Assembly (NCBI GenBank): GCA_037482215.1
Contig: CP148074.1
Coordinates: 4,030,001 to 4,094,000, forward strand
Direction of reading: 5' to 3'
DNA length: 64,000 nt
Origin: Pseudomonas mendocina
Lineage (GTDB): Bacteria > Pseudomonadota > Gammaproteobacteria > Pseudomonadales > Pseudomonadaceae
The notes beneath the pieces are model-generated. The model had not been told where the DNA came from. It did no database searches and was given only the letters and a program-made list of their open reading frames with translations. Made by a program: the position numbers and the translations under genes. How positions within the stretch are numbered: the stretch's first letter is position 1; every line of letters begins with the position of its first letter. Shown here piece by piece: positions 41,632-51,466 of the stretch.

Positions 41632-42477
41632 ATGTCTCAAGATCGCCGTTACAGCTTTGAGTTCTTCCCTACCAAGACCGAAGCCGGCCACGAAAAACTG
41701 ATGACGGTGGCGCGCCAACTGGCGAGCTACAAGCCGGACTTTTTCTCCTGCACTTATGGCGCAGGTGGCTCCACCCGCGACCGTACCCTCAACACCGTTC
41801 TGCAACTGGACGGTGAAGTGAAGGTTCCAACCGCCCCCCACCTTTCCTGCGTTGGTGATAGCAAAGCCGAACTGCGCGAGCTGCTCAACCAGTACAAGGA
41901 TGCAGGCATCAAGCGCATCGTAGCCCTGCGTGGCGACCTGCCGTCCGGTATGGGCATGGCCAGCGGTGAGCTGCGCTTTGCCAATGAGCTGGTGGAGTTC
42001 ATCCGCAGCGAGACAGGCGACCACTTCCATATCGAAATCGCCGCTTACCCGGAGATGCATCCGCAGGCACGCAATTTCGAAGACGATATCGCCAACTTCG
42101 TGCGCAAGGCCAAAGCCGGTGCTGACAGCGCCATCACCCAGTACTTCTTCAACGCCGACAGCTACTTCTACTTTGTCGACCGTGTTCGCAAGCTGGGCGT
42201 GGACCTGCCAATCGTGCCGGGCATCATGCCGATCACCAACTACAGCAAACTGGCGCGCTTCTCCGACGCCTGCGGTGCCGAACTGCCGCGCTGGATCCGC
42301 AAACAACTGGAAGCCTACGGTGATGACATCGACAGCATCCAGGCGTTCGGCGAACAAGTGATCACCCGCATGTGCGAACAGCTGCTGGAAGGCGGCGCAC
42401 CAGGGCTGCACTTCTACACCCTGAACCAGGCCGAGGCCAGCCTGGCGATCTGGAATAACCTTCAACTACCCCGTTGA
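41632..42477 (+). CDS. metF: 5,10-methylenetetrahydrofolate reductase
   Basis: FAD enzyme reducing methylene-THF to methyl-THF, the methyl donor for methionine synthesis from homocysteine. 281 residues from the ATG at 41632 (MSQDRRYSFEFFPTK). The TIM-barrel start YSFEFFPTKTEAG, the TYGAGGSTRD flavin region and the PGIMPITNY segment are conserved. It follows ahcY, so the homocysteine released by AhcY and the methyl-THF made here meet at methionine synthase, which is not in the window. Confidence 0.96.
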   Translation: MSQDRRYSFEFFPTKTEAGHEKLMTVARQLASYKPDFFSCTYGAGGSTRDRTLNTVLQLDGEVKVPTAPHLSCVGDSKAELRELLNQYKDAGIKRIVALRGDLPSGMGMASGELRFANELVEFIRSETGDHFHIEIAAYPEMHPQARNFEDDIANFVRKAKAGADSAITQYFFNADSYFYFVDRVRKLGVDLPIVPGIMPITNYSKLARFSDACGAELPRWIRKQLEAYGDDIDSIQAFGEQVITRMCEQLLEGGAPGLHFYTLNQAEASLAIWNNLQLPR

Positions 42478-42484
42478 CGGTCAG

Positions 42485-42512
42485 ACTGCCGACTCGATAC
42501 CGGGTCGGCAGT
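42485..42512 (+). terminator. Hairpin after metF
   Basis: Perfect 9-bp stem ACTGCCGAC (42485-42493) with GTCGGCAGT (42504-42512), 10-nt loop, directly after metF. No proper T-tract, so a weak or non-classical terminator. Confidence 0.45.
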
Positions 42513-42655
42513 TATCAACGCCTCATGCAGCCAAAAGACTCTTTACGAACTTTTGTCGCGCACCAAACTCTGAGCAAGGCTGTATCCACGACCATACTTC
42601 AGGAAACGCCTGGCCATGCAAGGCCACGCGGTTATATAGAACAGGGAGCGCCTGA

Positions 42656-44029
42656 ATGGCCGCACGTAAAACCATCAATGCCTCAGTCTCACCCCGAGGC
42701 AGCCTGGAAACCCTTTCTCAACGGGAAGTGCAGCAACTGCGCGAGACCGGCTCCGGCAGCGTTTACCAGCTGTTCCGCCAATGCGCTCTGGCCATTCTCA
42801 ATACCGGCTCGCACAGTGACAACGCAAAAACCATTCTTGAAGCCTATCCCGACTTCGAAGTGCGTATCCTCCAGCAGGACCGCGGCATCCGCCTTGAGCT
42901 ACTGAATGCACCAGCGGACGCCTTCGTTGATGGCGAAATGATCGCCAGCACAAGGGAGATGCTGTTCAGCGCCTTGCGCGACATCGTTTATGCACAGAGC
43001 GAACTGGAGTACCAGCGCTTCGACTTTGCCAGCAGTCAGGGCATTACTGATTACGTATTTCACCTGCTGCGCAATGCTCATACCTTACGCCCCGGCATCG
43101 AGCCGAACATGGTGGTGTGTTGGGGCGGTCACTCGATCAGCAGTGAAGAATACAAATACACCAAGAAGGTCGGCCATGAGCTTGGCCTGCGCGGCATGGA
43201 CATCTGCACCGGCTGCGGCCCCGGTGTGATGAAGGGCCCAATGAAAGGCGCCACCATTGCCCATGCTAAACAACGCATTTTGCATGCTCGGTATCTGGGT
43301 CTGACCGAACCGGGCATTATCGCCGCCGAAGCCCCTAACCCAATCGTCAACGAGCTGGTCATCCTGCCGGACATCGAAAAGCGCCTTGAAGCGTTTGTCC
43401 GCGTGGGGCACGGCATCATCATTTTTCCAGGCGGCGCCGGGACTGCAGAGGAGCTGTTATACCTACTGGGTATCCTGCTCCACCCTGAGAACCGTAACCT
43501 GCCCTTCCCGCTGATTATCACAGGGCCCGCAACGTCTGCCGACTATCTGAACCTGTTGCACGACTTTATAGGCAATACGTTAGGCGAACAGGCCCAGAAC
43601 CTGTATCGCATCATTATTGATGACCCAACGCTGGTGGCGTATGACATGGCTCGTGGCATTGAGACCGTGACCCACTTCCGCCGCGAGCATACGGATGCCT
43701 ACCACTTCAACTGGTTGCTGAAAATCGACGAAGGCTTCCAGCATCCTTTCGAACCCACCCATGCGAACATGGCCAGCCTCAATCTGACCCGCGAACAGCC
43801 TGCCCACGAGCTGGCAGCCAACCTGCGCCGGGCGTTCTCAGGGATTGTCTCCGGCAACGTCAAGGAGCAAGGCATCCGCATGATTGAACAACACGGCCCC
43901 TACGAAATCAGTGGCGACCCACAGATCATGCATCAGCTTGATCTGCTGCTACAGGCCTTTGTTGACCAGCACCGCATGAAACTTCCTGGCGGCAGCGCCT
44001 ATGAGCCCTGCTATAGGCTGGTCAAGTAA
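42656..44029 (+). CDS. ppnN: Nucleotide 5'-monophosphate nucleosidase PpnN (YgdH)
   Basis: 457 residues, the usual PpnN length. Central Rossmann-like LOG domain with GGHSIS (about 160), GCGPGVMKGPMKGA (near 188) and the PGGAGTAEE catalytic/phosphate motif (near 258-266). An N-terminal and a C-terminal extension typical of PpnN flank it; in E. coli these regulate the enzyme, with (p)ppGpp as activator. It cleaves purine and pyrimidine nucleoside monophosphates to base and ribose-5-phosphate. The start at 42656 has GGGAG upstream. Confidence 0.93.
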   Translation: MAARKTINASVSPRGSLETLSQREVQQLRETGSGSVYQLFRQCALAILNTGSHSDNAKTILEAYPDFEVRILQQDRGIRLELLNAPADAFVDGEMIASTREMLFSALRDIVYAQSELEYQRFDFASSQGITDYVFHLLRNAHTLRPGIEPNMVVCWGGHSISSEEYKYTKKVGHELGLRGMDICTGCGPGVMKGPMKGATIAHAKQRILHARYLGLTEPGIIAAEAPNPIVNELVILPDIEKRLEAFVRVGHGIIIFPGGAGTAEELLYLLGILLHPENRNLPFPLIITGPATSADYLNLLHDFIGNTLGEQAQNLYRIIIDDPTLVAYDMARGIETVTHFRREHTDAYHFNWLLKIDEGFQHPFEPTHANMASLNLTREQPAHELAANLRRAFSGIVSGNVKEQGIRMIEQHGPYEISGDPQIMHQLDLLLQAFVDQHRMKLPGGSAYEPCYRLVK

Positions 44030-44167
44030 GTGATGTCCGTGCGCCTCATAACCGCTTCAGGGCGGGTCCGAACAGCGCACGACCTCACGGGGCTGTTGAC
44101 GAAGATGGCTTACACTGCCGCACAGCCATCCGTCGCTCTTCAGCAGATTCAGCTGACAGCAAACCCA

Positions 44168-44194
44168 TTCACAAACGCGCAGCTCTGTTATACT
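44168..44194 (+). promoter_or_regulatory. Extended -10 promoter candidate for the RhlE-type helicase gene
   Basis: TTCACA (44168-44173), 15-bp spacer, TATACT (44189-44194) preceded by TG at -15/-14 (TGT-TATACT), the extended -10 form. Starting near 44201, it would give a leader of about 130 nt before the ATG at 44333. Confidence 0.55.
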
Positions 44195-44255
44195 CGACCA
44201 ACCCTGTCTGACTTGCGCCCGGATACTCGCCCCCAGAGGCCAGTAGTACCGGACG

Positions 44256-44332
44256 GGATCACACCCCTTATGTGTGATTCAAGCCAGGCATTACACCCCA
44301 TAGGGCCAAGCCCTCACTAGACAGGATCACAC
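44256..44332 (+). promoter_or_regulatory. Possible two-state RNA element in the helicase gene leader
   Basis: GGATCACAC occurs at 44256-44264 and again at 44324-44332, where it includes the ribosome-binding GG and abuts the ATG. Between them GTGTGATTC (44272-44280) can pair with either copy over nine positions (one G-U). Pairing with the first copy forms a local hairpin with a 7-nt loop and leaves the start free; pairing with the second copy hides the ribosome-binding site. This geometry suggests translational control, possibly by the helicase itself. Inference from sequence only. The rest of the 303-bp gap holds the promoter candidate above. Confidence 0.5.
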
Positions 44333-46261
44333 ATGTCCTTTGCTTCCCTCGGTCTCTCCGAGGCTTTAGTCCGTGCGGTCGAAGCCGCAGGCTACACCCA
44401 ACCCACTCCGGTGCAACAGCGGGCTATTCCCGCCGTGTTGCAAGGTCGCGACCTGATGGTGGCAGCCCAGACGGGTACAGGTAAAACGGGCGGTTTTGCC
44501 CTGCCGATTCTTGAACGTCTATTTCCCGGTGGTCATCCCGACCGCGAACAGCGTCACGGCCCGAAGCAACCCCGTGTACTGGTTCTGACCCCAACTCGCG
44601 AACTCGCTGCCCAGGTTCATGACAGCTTTAAGCTGTATGCCCGCGACCTGAATCTGGTGAGTTCTTGCATCTTCGGCGGTGTCGGTATGACGCCTCAGAT
44701 CAAAGCACTGGCCAAAGGTGTGGACGTACTGGTGGCCTGCCCCGGCCGCCTGCTGGATATGGCCAGCCAAGGCGCTGTTGACCTGAGCCACGTAGAAATT
44801 CTGGTACTGGACGAAGCCGACCGCATGCTCGACATGGGCTTCATTCATGATGTGAAGAAGGTCTTGGCCAAACTGCCTGCTCAGCGCCAGAACCTGCTGT
44901 TCTCGGCTACCTTCTCCAAAGACATTACTGACCTGGCCAACAAGCTGCTGCACGACCCCGAGCGCATTGAGGTCACGCCGCCAAACACCACGGTCGAACG
45001 CATCGAACAACGCATTTTCCGCCTGCCTGCCAATCAGAAGCGCGCCCTGCTCGCTCACCTGATCACGGCTGGGGCATGGGAACAGGTGTTGGTGTTTACC
45101 CGCACCAAGCACGGCGCCAACCGCCTTGCCGAATACCTTGAGAAGCATGGTCTGCCTGCTGCCGCCATTCACGGCAACAAGAGCCAGAACGCCCGCACCA
45201 AGGCTTTGGCCGACTTCAAAGCGAACAAGGTACGTATTCTGGTTGCCACGGATATTGCTGCACGCGGCCTGGATATCGACCAGTTGCCCCACGTGGTCAA
45301 CTTTGAATTGCCGAACGTAGAAGAAGATTACGTTCACCGTATTGGCCGTACCGGCCGCGCGGGTCGCACCGGCGAGGCGATTTCGCTGGTTGCCCCGGAC
45401 GAAGAGAAGCTGCTGAAAAACATCGAGCGTATGACCAAGCAGAAAATCCCGGATGGGGATCTGCAAGGTTTCGATGCCAGCGCCCTGGAAGCCGAACGTC
45501 CTGAAGTGCGCGAACCGCGCCCGCCACGCCAACCTCGGGCCGACAAGCCGGAGGGTGAGCGCCGCAGCAATGGCCGCCGCGACAAAGGTAAAGACAAAGG
45601 CCGTTCTGCATCCAAAGAGGCCAGCAATAACGAGGCCGGCAAAGAGCAGAACAAGGAAGGTTCACGCAATAACCGCAACCGCTCCCAGTCTAATCGTCGG
45701 CAACAGCAGCCACGTCAGGATGCACGCCCGGCAGCCATCCCAACACTGCCACCAGACCGCGACCCTGAAGAGTTCCTGGACGACGAAATCGACAACTTCG
45801 GTAACCGCGCCGATTACGTCAGCCCGACTCAGAACAAGCAGCAGAACCGTGGTCGCCGCCCAGGACAAGGTGCTGGGCAAAACGGCGCACCGAGAAATCA
45901 GGGCGCTCGCCAGGACAGGGCTCCACGCAATAATAATGGCGCAGGTGGCCAACAAGGCCGCCGTAACAATGGTGCCAATAACGGCGGTCAACGCAGCAAC
46001 GGACAGGGACAAAACGCACAGGGCCGCAACGGCTCCAACCGTGCCCGCCCGCCACGCGACAACCGCGTGACGTCGCTGAGCCGCGATGAACGCCCGATGC
46101 GTGATACCGCTGCTAAGCCAGCCGCCAAGCAGCCGCTGATTCTGCACAAGAGCTCACGCTTGGACCGCTTCCCGACCCCGGAGCAGCTGGATGAGTTGAG
46201 CAATGCACGTCCACGCAGCGAGAAGCCCGCGCTGCTGACGCGCAACCGCGACGACTCTTAA
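44333..46261 (+). CDS. rhlE: DEAD-box RNA helicase, RhlE type with long disordered tail
   Basis: 642 residues. The helicase core (about 1-375) has the Q motif [42 protein letters not shown] and [10 protein letters not shown]. From about residue 385 the tail is low-complexity, rich in Arg, Gln, Asn and Gly, with blocks such as [14 protein letters not shown] and a terminal segment with [21 protein letters not shown]. The architecture fits P. aeruginosa RhlE2, whose long tail binds RNA and the degradosome; place near metF/ahcY supports it. Role: RNA unwinding in decay and cold growth. A leader with a possible switch precedes it and a terminator follows. Confidence 0.9.
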   Translation: MSFASLGLSEALVRAVEAAGYTQPTPVQQRAIPAVLQGRDLMVAAQTGTGKTGGFALPILERLFPGGHPDREQRHGPKQPRVLVLTPTRELAAQVHDSFKLYARDLNLVSSCIFGGVGMTPQIKALAKGVDVLVACPGRLLDMASQGAVDLSHVEILVLDEADRMLDMGFIHDVKKVLAKLPAQRQNLLFSATFSKDITDLANKLLHDPERIEVTPPNTTVERIEQRIFRLPANQKRALLAHLITAGAWEQVLVFTRTKHGANRLAEYLEKHGLPAAAIHGNKSQNARTKALADFKANKVRILVATDIAARGLDIDQLPHVVNFELPNVEEDYVHRIGRTGRAGRTGEAISLVAPDEEKLLKNIERMTKQKIPDGDLQGFDASALEAERPEVREPRPPRQPRADKPEGERRSNGRRDKGKDKGRSASKEASNNEAGKEQNKEGSRNNRNRSQSNRRQQQPRQDARPAAIPTLPPDRDPEEFLDDEIDNFGNRADYVSPTQNKQQNRGRRPGQGAGQNGAPRNQGARQDRAPRNNNGAGGQQGRRNNGANNGGQRSNGQGQNAQGRNGSNRARPPRDNRVTSLSRDERPMRDTAAKPAAKQPLILHKSSRLDRFPTPEQLDELSNARPRSEKPALLTRNRDDS

Positions 46262-46272
46262 TCTCCGCAGAC

Positions 46273-46301
46273 AAAAACGCCGCCCAATGGGCGGCGTTTT
46301 T
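46273..46301 (+). terminator. Intrinsic terminator after the helicase gene
   Basis: Stem AACGCCGCCC/GGGCGGCGTT (46276-46285 with 46289-46298), loop AAT, with an A-tract before and a T-tract after, so it may also serve the convergent yceI gene. Confidence 0.93.
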
Positions 46302-46327
46302 GTTAAGGCATGACTTAAGTAAGTCTA

Positions 46328-46900
46328 TTACTTACGCAGGCCTTCAACGGTGATGTACAGATAGGCTTCCTGGGCAGCTGGACCAAGGTCACGCTCAATA
46401 TTGAAGTCTTTCAGTTTCACCTTGGTTGTACCTTCGAAACCAGCACGGTAGCCACCCCATGGGTCTTTACCCTCACCAATAAACTTGGCGGCGATGACGA
46501 CAGGCTTGGTTACGCCGTTCAGGGTCAGGTCACCAGTGATATCAGCTGTGCCTTCGCCAGTGCTCTTAACCGATGTGGAATTGAACGTAGCAGTCGGGTG
46601 CTTGCTTACGTTCAGGAACTCTGGGCTGCGCAGGTGCTTATCACGCTCAGCGTGGTTAGTGTCCAGGCTTGCAGTCTTCAGGGTAACGTTAACCTTGCTC
46701 TCTTCTGGCTTGGCGGCGTCAAAACTGAAGGTGCCGTCGAAGTCTTTAAATGTGCCGTAAAGCCAGCTGAAACCGAGGTGGCTGATTTTGAAGTTCACGA
46801 ATGCGTGCTGACCTTCTTTATCAATCACATAGTCGGCAGCCATTGCCTGACCTGCGAGAACGCTGCCTAGAGCCAGTGCTGCGAGAGTCTTTTTCAACAT
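46328..46900 (-). CDS. YceI-family periplasmic lipocalin-like protein
   Basis: 190 residues from the ATG at 46900, preceded by AAGGAAG. Signal peptide ending AMAA near residue 22, then a single YceI domain: [38 protein letters not shown] and a C-terminal ITVEGLR. The fold binds long isoprenoid or amide lipids in other bacteria. It follows the cytochrome b561 gene by 49 bp in the same direction, a common pairing that hints at an isoprenoid/quinone-linked role. No enzyme function is established. Confidence 0.9.
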   Translation of the reverse strand: MLKKTLAALALGSVLAGQAMAADYVIDKEGQHAFVNFKISHLGFSWLYGTFKDFDGTFSFDAAKPEESKVNVTLKTASLDTNHAERDKHLRSPEFLNVSKHPTATFNSTSVKSTGEGTADITGDLTLNGVTKPVVIAAKFIGEGKDPWGGYRAGFEGTTKVKLKDFNIERDLGPAAQEAYLYITVEGLRK

Positions 46901-46949
46901 GGGGTCTTCCTTTCTTAGTTGATGTGGGCCAGAAATCTGGCCCCGGTTA

Positions 46950-47495
46950 TTAGCGACCAAACATCCGTAATAAGGTCCGGTCACGATCTAAAAAGTGGTG
47001 TTTGAGTGCGGCCAATCCATGGAGCAATGCGAAGATAACCAAGCCCCAAGCCACGTATTTATGCACAAGGCCTGCGACGTCCTCCTGATCAGCAATGCTG
47101 GTGATCGTTGCAGGCACTTCAAATAAGCCGAAGACAGGTATGCCACGGCCATCTGCAGTTGAAATTAAATAGCCGGAAATCATGACAACAAACAGACCAA
47201 CATAAAGAAGGCCATGCCCGAGCTTGCTACCTAATCGCGTCAACGGCCCATGCTCAGGGAGTGCTTGGGGGGCTGGTGAGCGTACACGCCAGAAAACGCG
47301 AAACAACATGACTGCAAAGAGCAGCAGACCAAAACTTTTATGCAATTCAGGGCCGGTGCGGTACCAACTGCTGTAATAGTCCAGCCCGACCATCCAAAAG
47401 CCCAACGCAAACAATGAAAAAACCGTCACAGCCACCAGCCAATGCATAATCACGCTGACCGCCCCATAGTGTGAAGGTGAGTTACGCCACTGCAT
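46950..47495 (-). CDS. Cytochrome b561-family membrane protein
   Basis: 181 residues from the ATG at 47495 (GGAAAG upstream; an in-frame TTG further up is not preferred). Four membrane helices carry histidines in MHWLVA, ELHKSFG, and [19 protein letters not shown], the pattern of bacterial di-haem b561 (superoxide:quinone oxidoreductase type CybB). Expected to move electrons between the quinone pool and a periplasmic partner or superoxide. First gene before yceI; diverges from bioA over a 264-bp gap. Confidence 0.9.
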   Translation of the reverse strand: MQWRNSPSHYGAVSVIMHWLVAVTVFSLFALGFWMVGLDYYSSWYRTGPELHKSFGLLLFAVMLFRVFWRVRSPAPQALPEHGPLTRLGSKLGHGLLYVGLFVVMISGYLISTADGRGIPVFGLFEVPATITSIADQEDVAGLVHKYVAWGLVIFALLHGLAALKHHFLDRDRTLLRMFGR

Positions 47496-47759
47496 CGCTG
47501 TCTTTCCTGTCAATTGAGCAATTCAAAGGGTTGAGGTTAGCAACATGCCTATCGAGGTAAAGACTATTTTTTAGCTATTACTAATCGATACGCTTGATAG
47601 TTCACGCGGAAGATAACCTGCTCTGCAATTTTATCGCTGTCCAGTCCAAGGCCATTAAGAACAACAACTTATCTGTGACGCATTGTTGCAGCAGCACCTC
47701 ATATCCATGATCGACTGGGCTTCTGGTAGGCTTTGCACTCTTGCACGGAGAGCCAAACG

Positions 47760-49166
47760 ATGAGCCTTAATGATCACTGGATGCAGCGCGACCTGAAGGT
47801 TGTCTGGCATCCCTGCACCCAGATGAAGGACCACGAAAACCTGCCGCTGATACCCATCAAGCGCGGTGAAGGCGTTTGGCTGGAAGACTTCGACGGCAAA
47901 CGCTACCTGGATGCTGTGAGCTCCTGGTGGGTCAACGTGTTCGGCCATGCCAATCCGCGCATTAACCAGCGCATCAAGGATCAGGTCGACCAGCTTGAGC
48001 ATGTGATCCTGGCGGGTTTCAGCCATCAGCCGGTGATCGAACTGTCCGAGCGTTTGGTACAGATCACCCCAGCAGGGCTGGATCACGTGTTCTATGCCGA
48101 CAACGGCTCTTCATGCATCGAAGTCGCTTTGAAAATGAGCTTCCACTACTGGCTCAACACCGGCAAACCCGAGAAAAAGCGCTTCGTCACCCTGAGCAAC
48201 AGCTACCACGGCGAAACCATCGCAGCGATGTCGGTGGGGGACGTCGGCCTGTTTACTGACACCTACAAGGCCCTTTTGCTGGATACCATCAAGGTGCCAA
48301 GCCCGGACTGCTACTACCGGCCTGAAGGCGTGAGCTGGGAGGACCACTCGCGCACGATGTTCCAACATATGGAGCAAACCCTTGCCGAGCACGGCCACGA
48401 AATTGCCGCTGTTATTGTCGAGCCACTGATTCAGGGCGCCGGCGGCATGCGCATGTACCACCCGGTCTACCTCAAGCTGCTGCGTGAGGCCTGCGACCGT
48501 TACGGCGTACACCTGATTCACGATGAAATTGCCGTAGGCTTCGGCCGCACCGGCAGTATGTTTGCCTGCGAACAAGCCGGCGTTCGCCCTGATTTCCTAT
48601 GCCTGTCCAAAGCCCTTACTGGCGGTTACCTGCCCCTAGCGGCATGCCTGACTACCCACGAGGTCTATCAGGCCTTCTATGACGATTATTCAACCCTGCG
48701 CGCCTTTCTTCACTCCCACAGCTATACCGGTAACCCGCTGGCCTGTGCGGCAGCCTTGGCGACGCTGGATATCTTCGAGCAGGACAATGTGATCGAAGCC
48801 AACAAGGCACTGGCAGCTCGTATGAACCGAGCCTGTGCCCATCTGGCCGATCACGCTCATGTCGCAGAGGTTCGCCAGACAGGCATGGCAATAGCCATCG
48901 AAATGGTTCAGGACAAGCAATCCAAAACCGCCTACCCCTGGCAAGAACGCCGTGGCATGCAGGTTTATAAACATGCTCTGAGCCGCGGCGCCCTGCTGCG
49001 TCCACTCGGCAGTGTGGTGTACTTTCTGCCACCGTATGTGATCACACCAGAGCAGATCGACTTTCTGGCTGAGGTGGCCACTGAAGGCATCGAAATTGCC
49101 ACGCGTACAGGCATCAGCGTCGCCGCTGGCAACCCGAATTACCCCGGTTTTCGCGACCCGGGTTAA
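47760..49166 (+). CDS. bioA: Adenosylmethionine-8-amino-7-oxononanoate aminotransferase
   Basis: Biotin synthesis step: transfers the amino group of SAM to KAPA, giving DAPA, with PLP. 468 residues from the ATG at 47760 (GGAGAG upstream). Substrate-site [13 protein letters not shown]-site [12 protein letters not shown], and [12 protein letters not shown]; the Schiff-base lysine is in [13 protein letters not shown]. Other bio genes are not here, so it stands apart from the bioBFHCD set, as in other pseudomonads. Confidence 0.96.
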   Translation: MSLNDHWMQRDLKVVWHPCTQMKDHENLPLIPIKRGEGVWLEDFDGKRYLDAVSSWWVNVFGHANPRINQRIKDQVDQLEHVILAGFSHQPVIELSERLVQITPAGLDHVFYADNGSSCIEVALKMSFHYWLNTGKPEKKRFVTLSNSYHGETIAAMSVGDVGLFTDTYKALLLDTIKVPSPDCYYRPEGVSWEDHSRTMFQHMEQTLAEHGHEIAAVIVEPLIQGAGGMRMYHPVYLKLLREACDRYGVHLIHDEIAVGFGRTGSMFACEQAGVRPDFLCLSKALTGGYLPLAACLTTHEVYQAFYDDYSTLRAFLHSHSYTGNPLACAAALATLDIFEQDNVIEANKALAARMNRACAHLADHAHVAEVRQTGMAIAIEMVQDKQSKTAYPWQERRGMQVYKHALSRGALLRPLGSVVYFLPPYVITPEQIDFLAEVATEGIEIATRTGISVAAGNPNYPGFRDPG

Positions 49167-49207
49167 TCTTTCCTATTCAACCGTTCACTGACTGCGATTT
49201 ATCACCC

Positions 49208-49927
49208 ATGCGTCTTTCCCGTTTTTTTGTCGATGCGCCCCTGTCCCTCGGCCAGCACGAACTGCCTGAAGACCAGGCTCACTACATCAGCCGCGTACTG
49301 CGTCACTCAGTCGGGGATGCAGTACAGCTGTTTGACGGCAGCGGTCAGGAGTACCTGGGGGATTTGATTGAAGTCGGTAAAAAAACCGTGCGCGTGGATT
49401 TGCGCGAAAGCTTTGCCGGTCAGCCCGACTCGCCGCTGAATATCCATCTGGGGCAGGGGCTGTCCCGCGGCGAACGTATGGACTGGGCGATTCAGAAGGC
49501 AACCGAACTGGGCGCTAATGAAATCAGCCTGATTGTCAGCGAACGCTGCGAAGTGCGGTTGAAGGATGAGCGCGCCGACAAGCGGCTGGCCCACTGGCGC
49601 CAAGTCGCAATCAGCGCCTGTGAGCAATGCGGGCGCTCTACAGTGCCACTGATTCATCCGCCCATCAGCCTGGCTGAGTGGCTCAAGCAGGTTGAGGCTG
49701 ACCTGAAACTGGTGCTGCATCCTGTTGCTGAGCCTTGGGCCAGCCATGCCAAACCACACTCACTGGCGTTCCTGATCGGCCCAGAAGGTGGTTTAAGCGA
49801 TGCAGAAGTAAAACAGGCGCAGGACCAAGGCTTTCATGCCGCCCGCCTCGGCCCACGGGTACTGCGCACGGAAACCGCTCCAGTCGTGGCGCTGAGCGTC
49901 GCTCAGCAACTGTGGGGCGATTTTTAA
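49208..49927 (+). CDS. rsmE: 16S rRNA (uracil-1498-N3)-methyltransferase
   Basis: Methylates U1498 of 16S rRNA with SAM. 239 residues; an N-terminal PUA-like domain (about 1-70) and a SPOUT domain with the knotted C-terminal SAM site: FLIGPEGGLSDAEV and LGPRVLRTETAPV. Located 41 bp after bioA, same strand, and ends 17 bp from the stop of chpC. Confidence 0.96.
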   Translation: MRLSRFFVDAPLSLGQHELPEDQAHYISRVLRHSVGDAVQLFDGSGQEYLGDLIEVGKKTVRVDLRESFAGQPDSPLNIHLGQGLSRGERMDWAIQKATELGANEISLIVSERCEVRLKDERADKRLAHWRQVAISACEQCGRSTVPLIHPPISLAEWLKQVEADLKLVLHPVAEPWASHAKPHSLAFLIGPEGGLSDAEVKQAQDQGFHAARLGPRVLRTETAPVVALSVAQQLWGDF

Positions 49928-49944
49928 TCGCCCTCCCCTAAGGC

Positions 49945-50415
49945 TCAGATTAGCCCTGCATCGGCCAATTTCTGCTCAAGCCCCAGCAGATCTGGAATCT
50001 TCGCGACCGTATCGCCCACCTGCACGGCCGCCAGCTCCAGAGCAGCCAACGGGGCATCGGAGCGAGGCAGGTCGGCGGTCAGCTTGGTCGAACGGGGAAT
50101 GCCCTGTACCAGCAGCGCAATAAACTTCACGTTGGGCCGCCCGCCCAAGGCATTGATGATCGCCACCCGGGATGTTGGCGTAATCACGCTCTGGCCACCG
50201 GAAGCATTCTCAAACGACAGCAAAGGCAAGCGCAGATCACGCCAAGCAATCTGGCCCAAAAACCAGCCCGGCAGGCCTTCAGTTGCCTGTACCGCTCGGT
50301 AAGCAATCAACTCTGCCACGGCAACGTTGGGCAGCACCAGCGTACGGTCCGTTAACGGGATCAGAAGCCCAGTCAGGCTGTTGGCAGTGTTTTGTGTCGC
50401 AAGCGCTTCACTCAT
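49945..50415 (-). CDS. chpC: CheW-like protein ChpC
   Basis: 156 residues from the ATG at 50415 (AGGAT upstream; the longer open frame overlaps chpB and is not used). A single CheW domain: LLIPLTDRTLVLPNVAVAEL, GWFLGQIAWRDLRLPLLSFE. A second adaptor of the Pil-Chp system besides PilI; thought to couple further inputs to ChpA. Last gene of the leftward pil-chp cluster in this window; chpD and chpE, which follow in some species, are not here, as rsmE lies immediately beyond. Confidence 0.92.
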   Translation of the reverse strand: MSEALATQNTANSLTGLLIPLTDRTLVLPNVAVAELIAYRAVQATEGLPGWFLGQIAWRDLRLPLLSFENASGGQSVITPTSRVAIINALGGRPNVKFIALLVQGIPRSTKLTADLPRSDAPLAALELAAVQVGDTVAKIPDLLGLEQKLADAGLI

Positions 50416-50446
50416 GAAAATATCCTGTCTGGCTACTCGCCCCTGA

Positions 50447-51466
50447 TTAACTGCACTGCTCGGCCAGATGATTGACCAACGCTTCGGCCAGCTCACGTGG
50501 ATCGCCGCTGAAACTGCTGTACCCACCCTCACGCAAGCTGTCTGGCATGCTCGGGCAAGCACAGCTGTCAGCGCGCTGCGTCCAGATCAAACCACCTTGG
50601 CGCTCCACGTATGCAGCTGCGGCACTGCCATCACTGCCCATGCCACTAAAGGCAATCACCCCAGCGTTAGCACCGAATTGCTGCGCAAGGTTGAGCATCA
50701 TCTGATCGATAGACGGACTGTAAGGCTCCGGCCAACTGCGCTCGGTCACCTGCATCTGCTTGTCTTCATTGAAGTTCAGTTCATTACGGATCGGCACCAC
50801 GACCACCTCTCCGCACCGCACCGCATCGCCATGACGCACAGTATTCACATGCCACTGGCTATGTCGACCAACCGCTTGCGGTAAGGCCGACTCAAAGCTG
50901 GGGTCGATATGCTGGGCGTAGATGAAGCCAATCGGCAGCCCACCAGGCAATGAATCCAAAAATGCTTTGACCGCAGCCGGACCGCCCAAAGAAGCAGCCA
51001 GCAGCCACACTTGCCGTGCGGGCTCACCGGCAACCAGCGGCGTCTGCGCGAGTGCCTCGGGCAGTTCGACACGGCTAGGACGCTGGGCATCGGCCAGCAA
51101 TTCATCCAGCGCAGGCCCTACAGCCTGCGCGGGGTCACCCACCAACTTCTTCACCTTGCCGAACAGGCTGCGTTCCCAGCGCGGATAATGCTCGGAATGC
51201 CGCTCCGGTGCATGGCCTTCACCAAAGAGCACCGGGGCATTCGTGGTCTCCAGGAGATTATCGACCAGAGGCGAATCCTCAGACTGCGCCAGATCGACCA
51301 GCCACAAATCCGTTTCACACGCGTTCAGCGCTGCTTCATCCAAACGCGCCGGGTCACTGTTCATCACCACCTGATAGCCATTGCCGGTCAGCGCTTGCTG
51401 CAACACATGGCGTTGCAGCGAGGTGTCGGCAATAACCGCGATTCGAGCTGCCGTTTTCTCTGTCAT
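50447..51466 (-). CDS. chpB: CheB-like methylesterase ChpB
   Basis: 339 residues. The N-terminal part (about 8-130) is receiver-like but degenerate: it has VDLAQSED where the phosphorylated Asp would lie, but lacks a clear acidic pair. The C-terminal methylesterase domain (about 150-335) carries the nucleophile serine in LLAASLGGPAA, the histidine in YAQHIDPSFE and the aspartate in FSGMGSDGS, so it should remove methyl groups from PilJ. Its start overlaps the chpA stop by 4 bp (ATGA). Works against PilK. Confidence 0.92.
   Translation of the reverse strand: MTEKTAARIAVIADTSLQRHVLQQALTGNGYQVVMNSDPARLDEAALNACETDLWLVDLAQSEDSPLVDNLLETTNAPVLFGEGHAPERHSEHYPRWERSLFGKVKKLVGDPAQAVGPALDELLADAQRPSRVELPEALAQTPLVAGEPARQVWLLAASLGGPAAVKAFLDSLPGGLPIGFIYAQHIDPSFESALPQAVGRHSQWHVNTVRHGDAVRCGEVVVVPIRNELNFNEDKQMQVTERSWPEPYSPSIDQMMLNLAQQFGANAGVIAFSGMGSDGSAAAAYVERQGGLIWTQRADSCACPSMPDSLREGGYSSFSGDPRELAEALVNHLAEQCS

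Noticed and set aside
44030..44320. 96-codon frame between ppnN and the helicase gene
   Set aside because: Overlaps the promoter and leader elements, no homology, poor ribosome-binding site; better explained as untranslated leader.
44519..45532. 337-codon open frame antisense to the helicase gene
   Set aside because: Shadow frame over conserved helicase motifs; no evidence of expression signals.
47549..47600. Repeated CTAT/ATAG half-sites between cytochrome b561 and bioA, looked at as an OxyR or LysR site
   Set aside because: Spacing and orientation do not match the OxyR pattern (ATAG-N7-CTAT repeated); too short and AT-rich to support.
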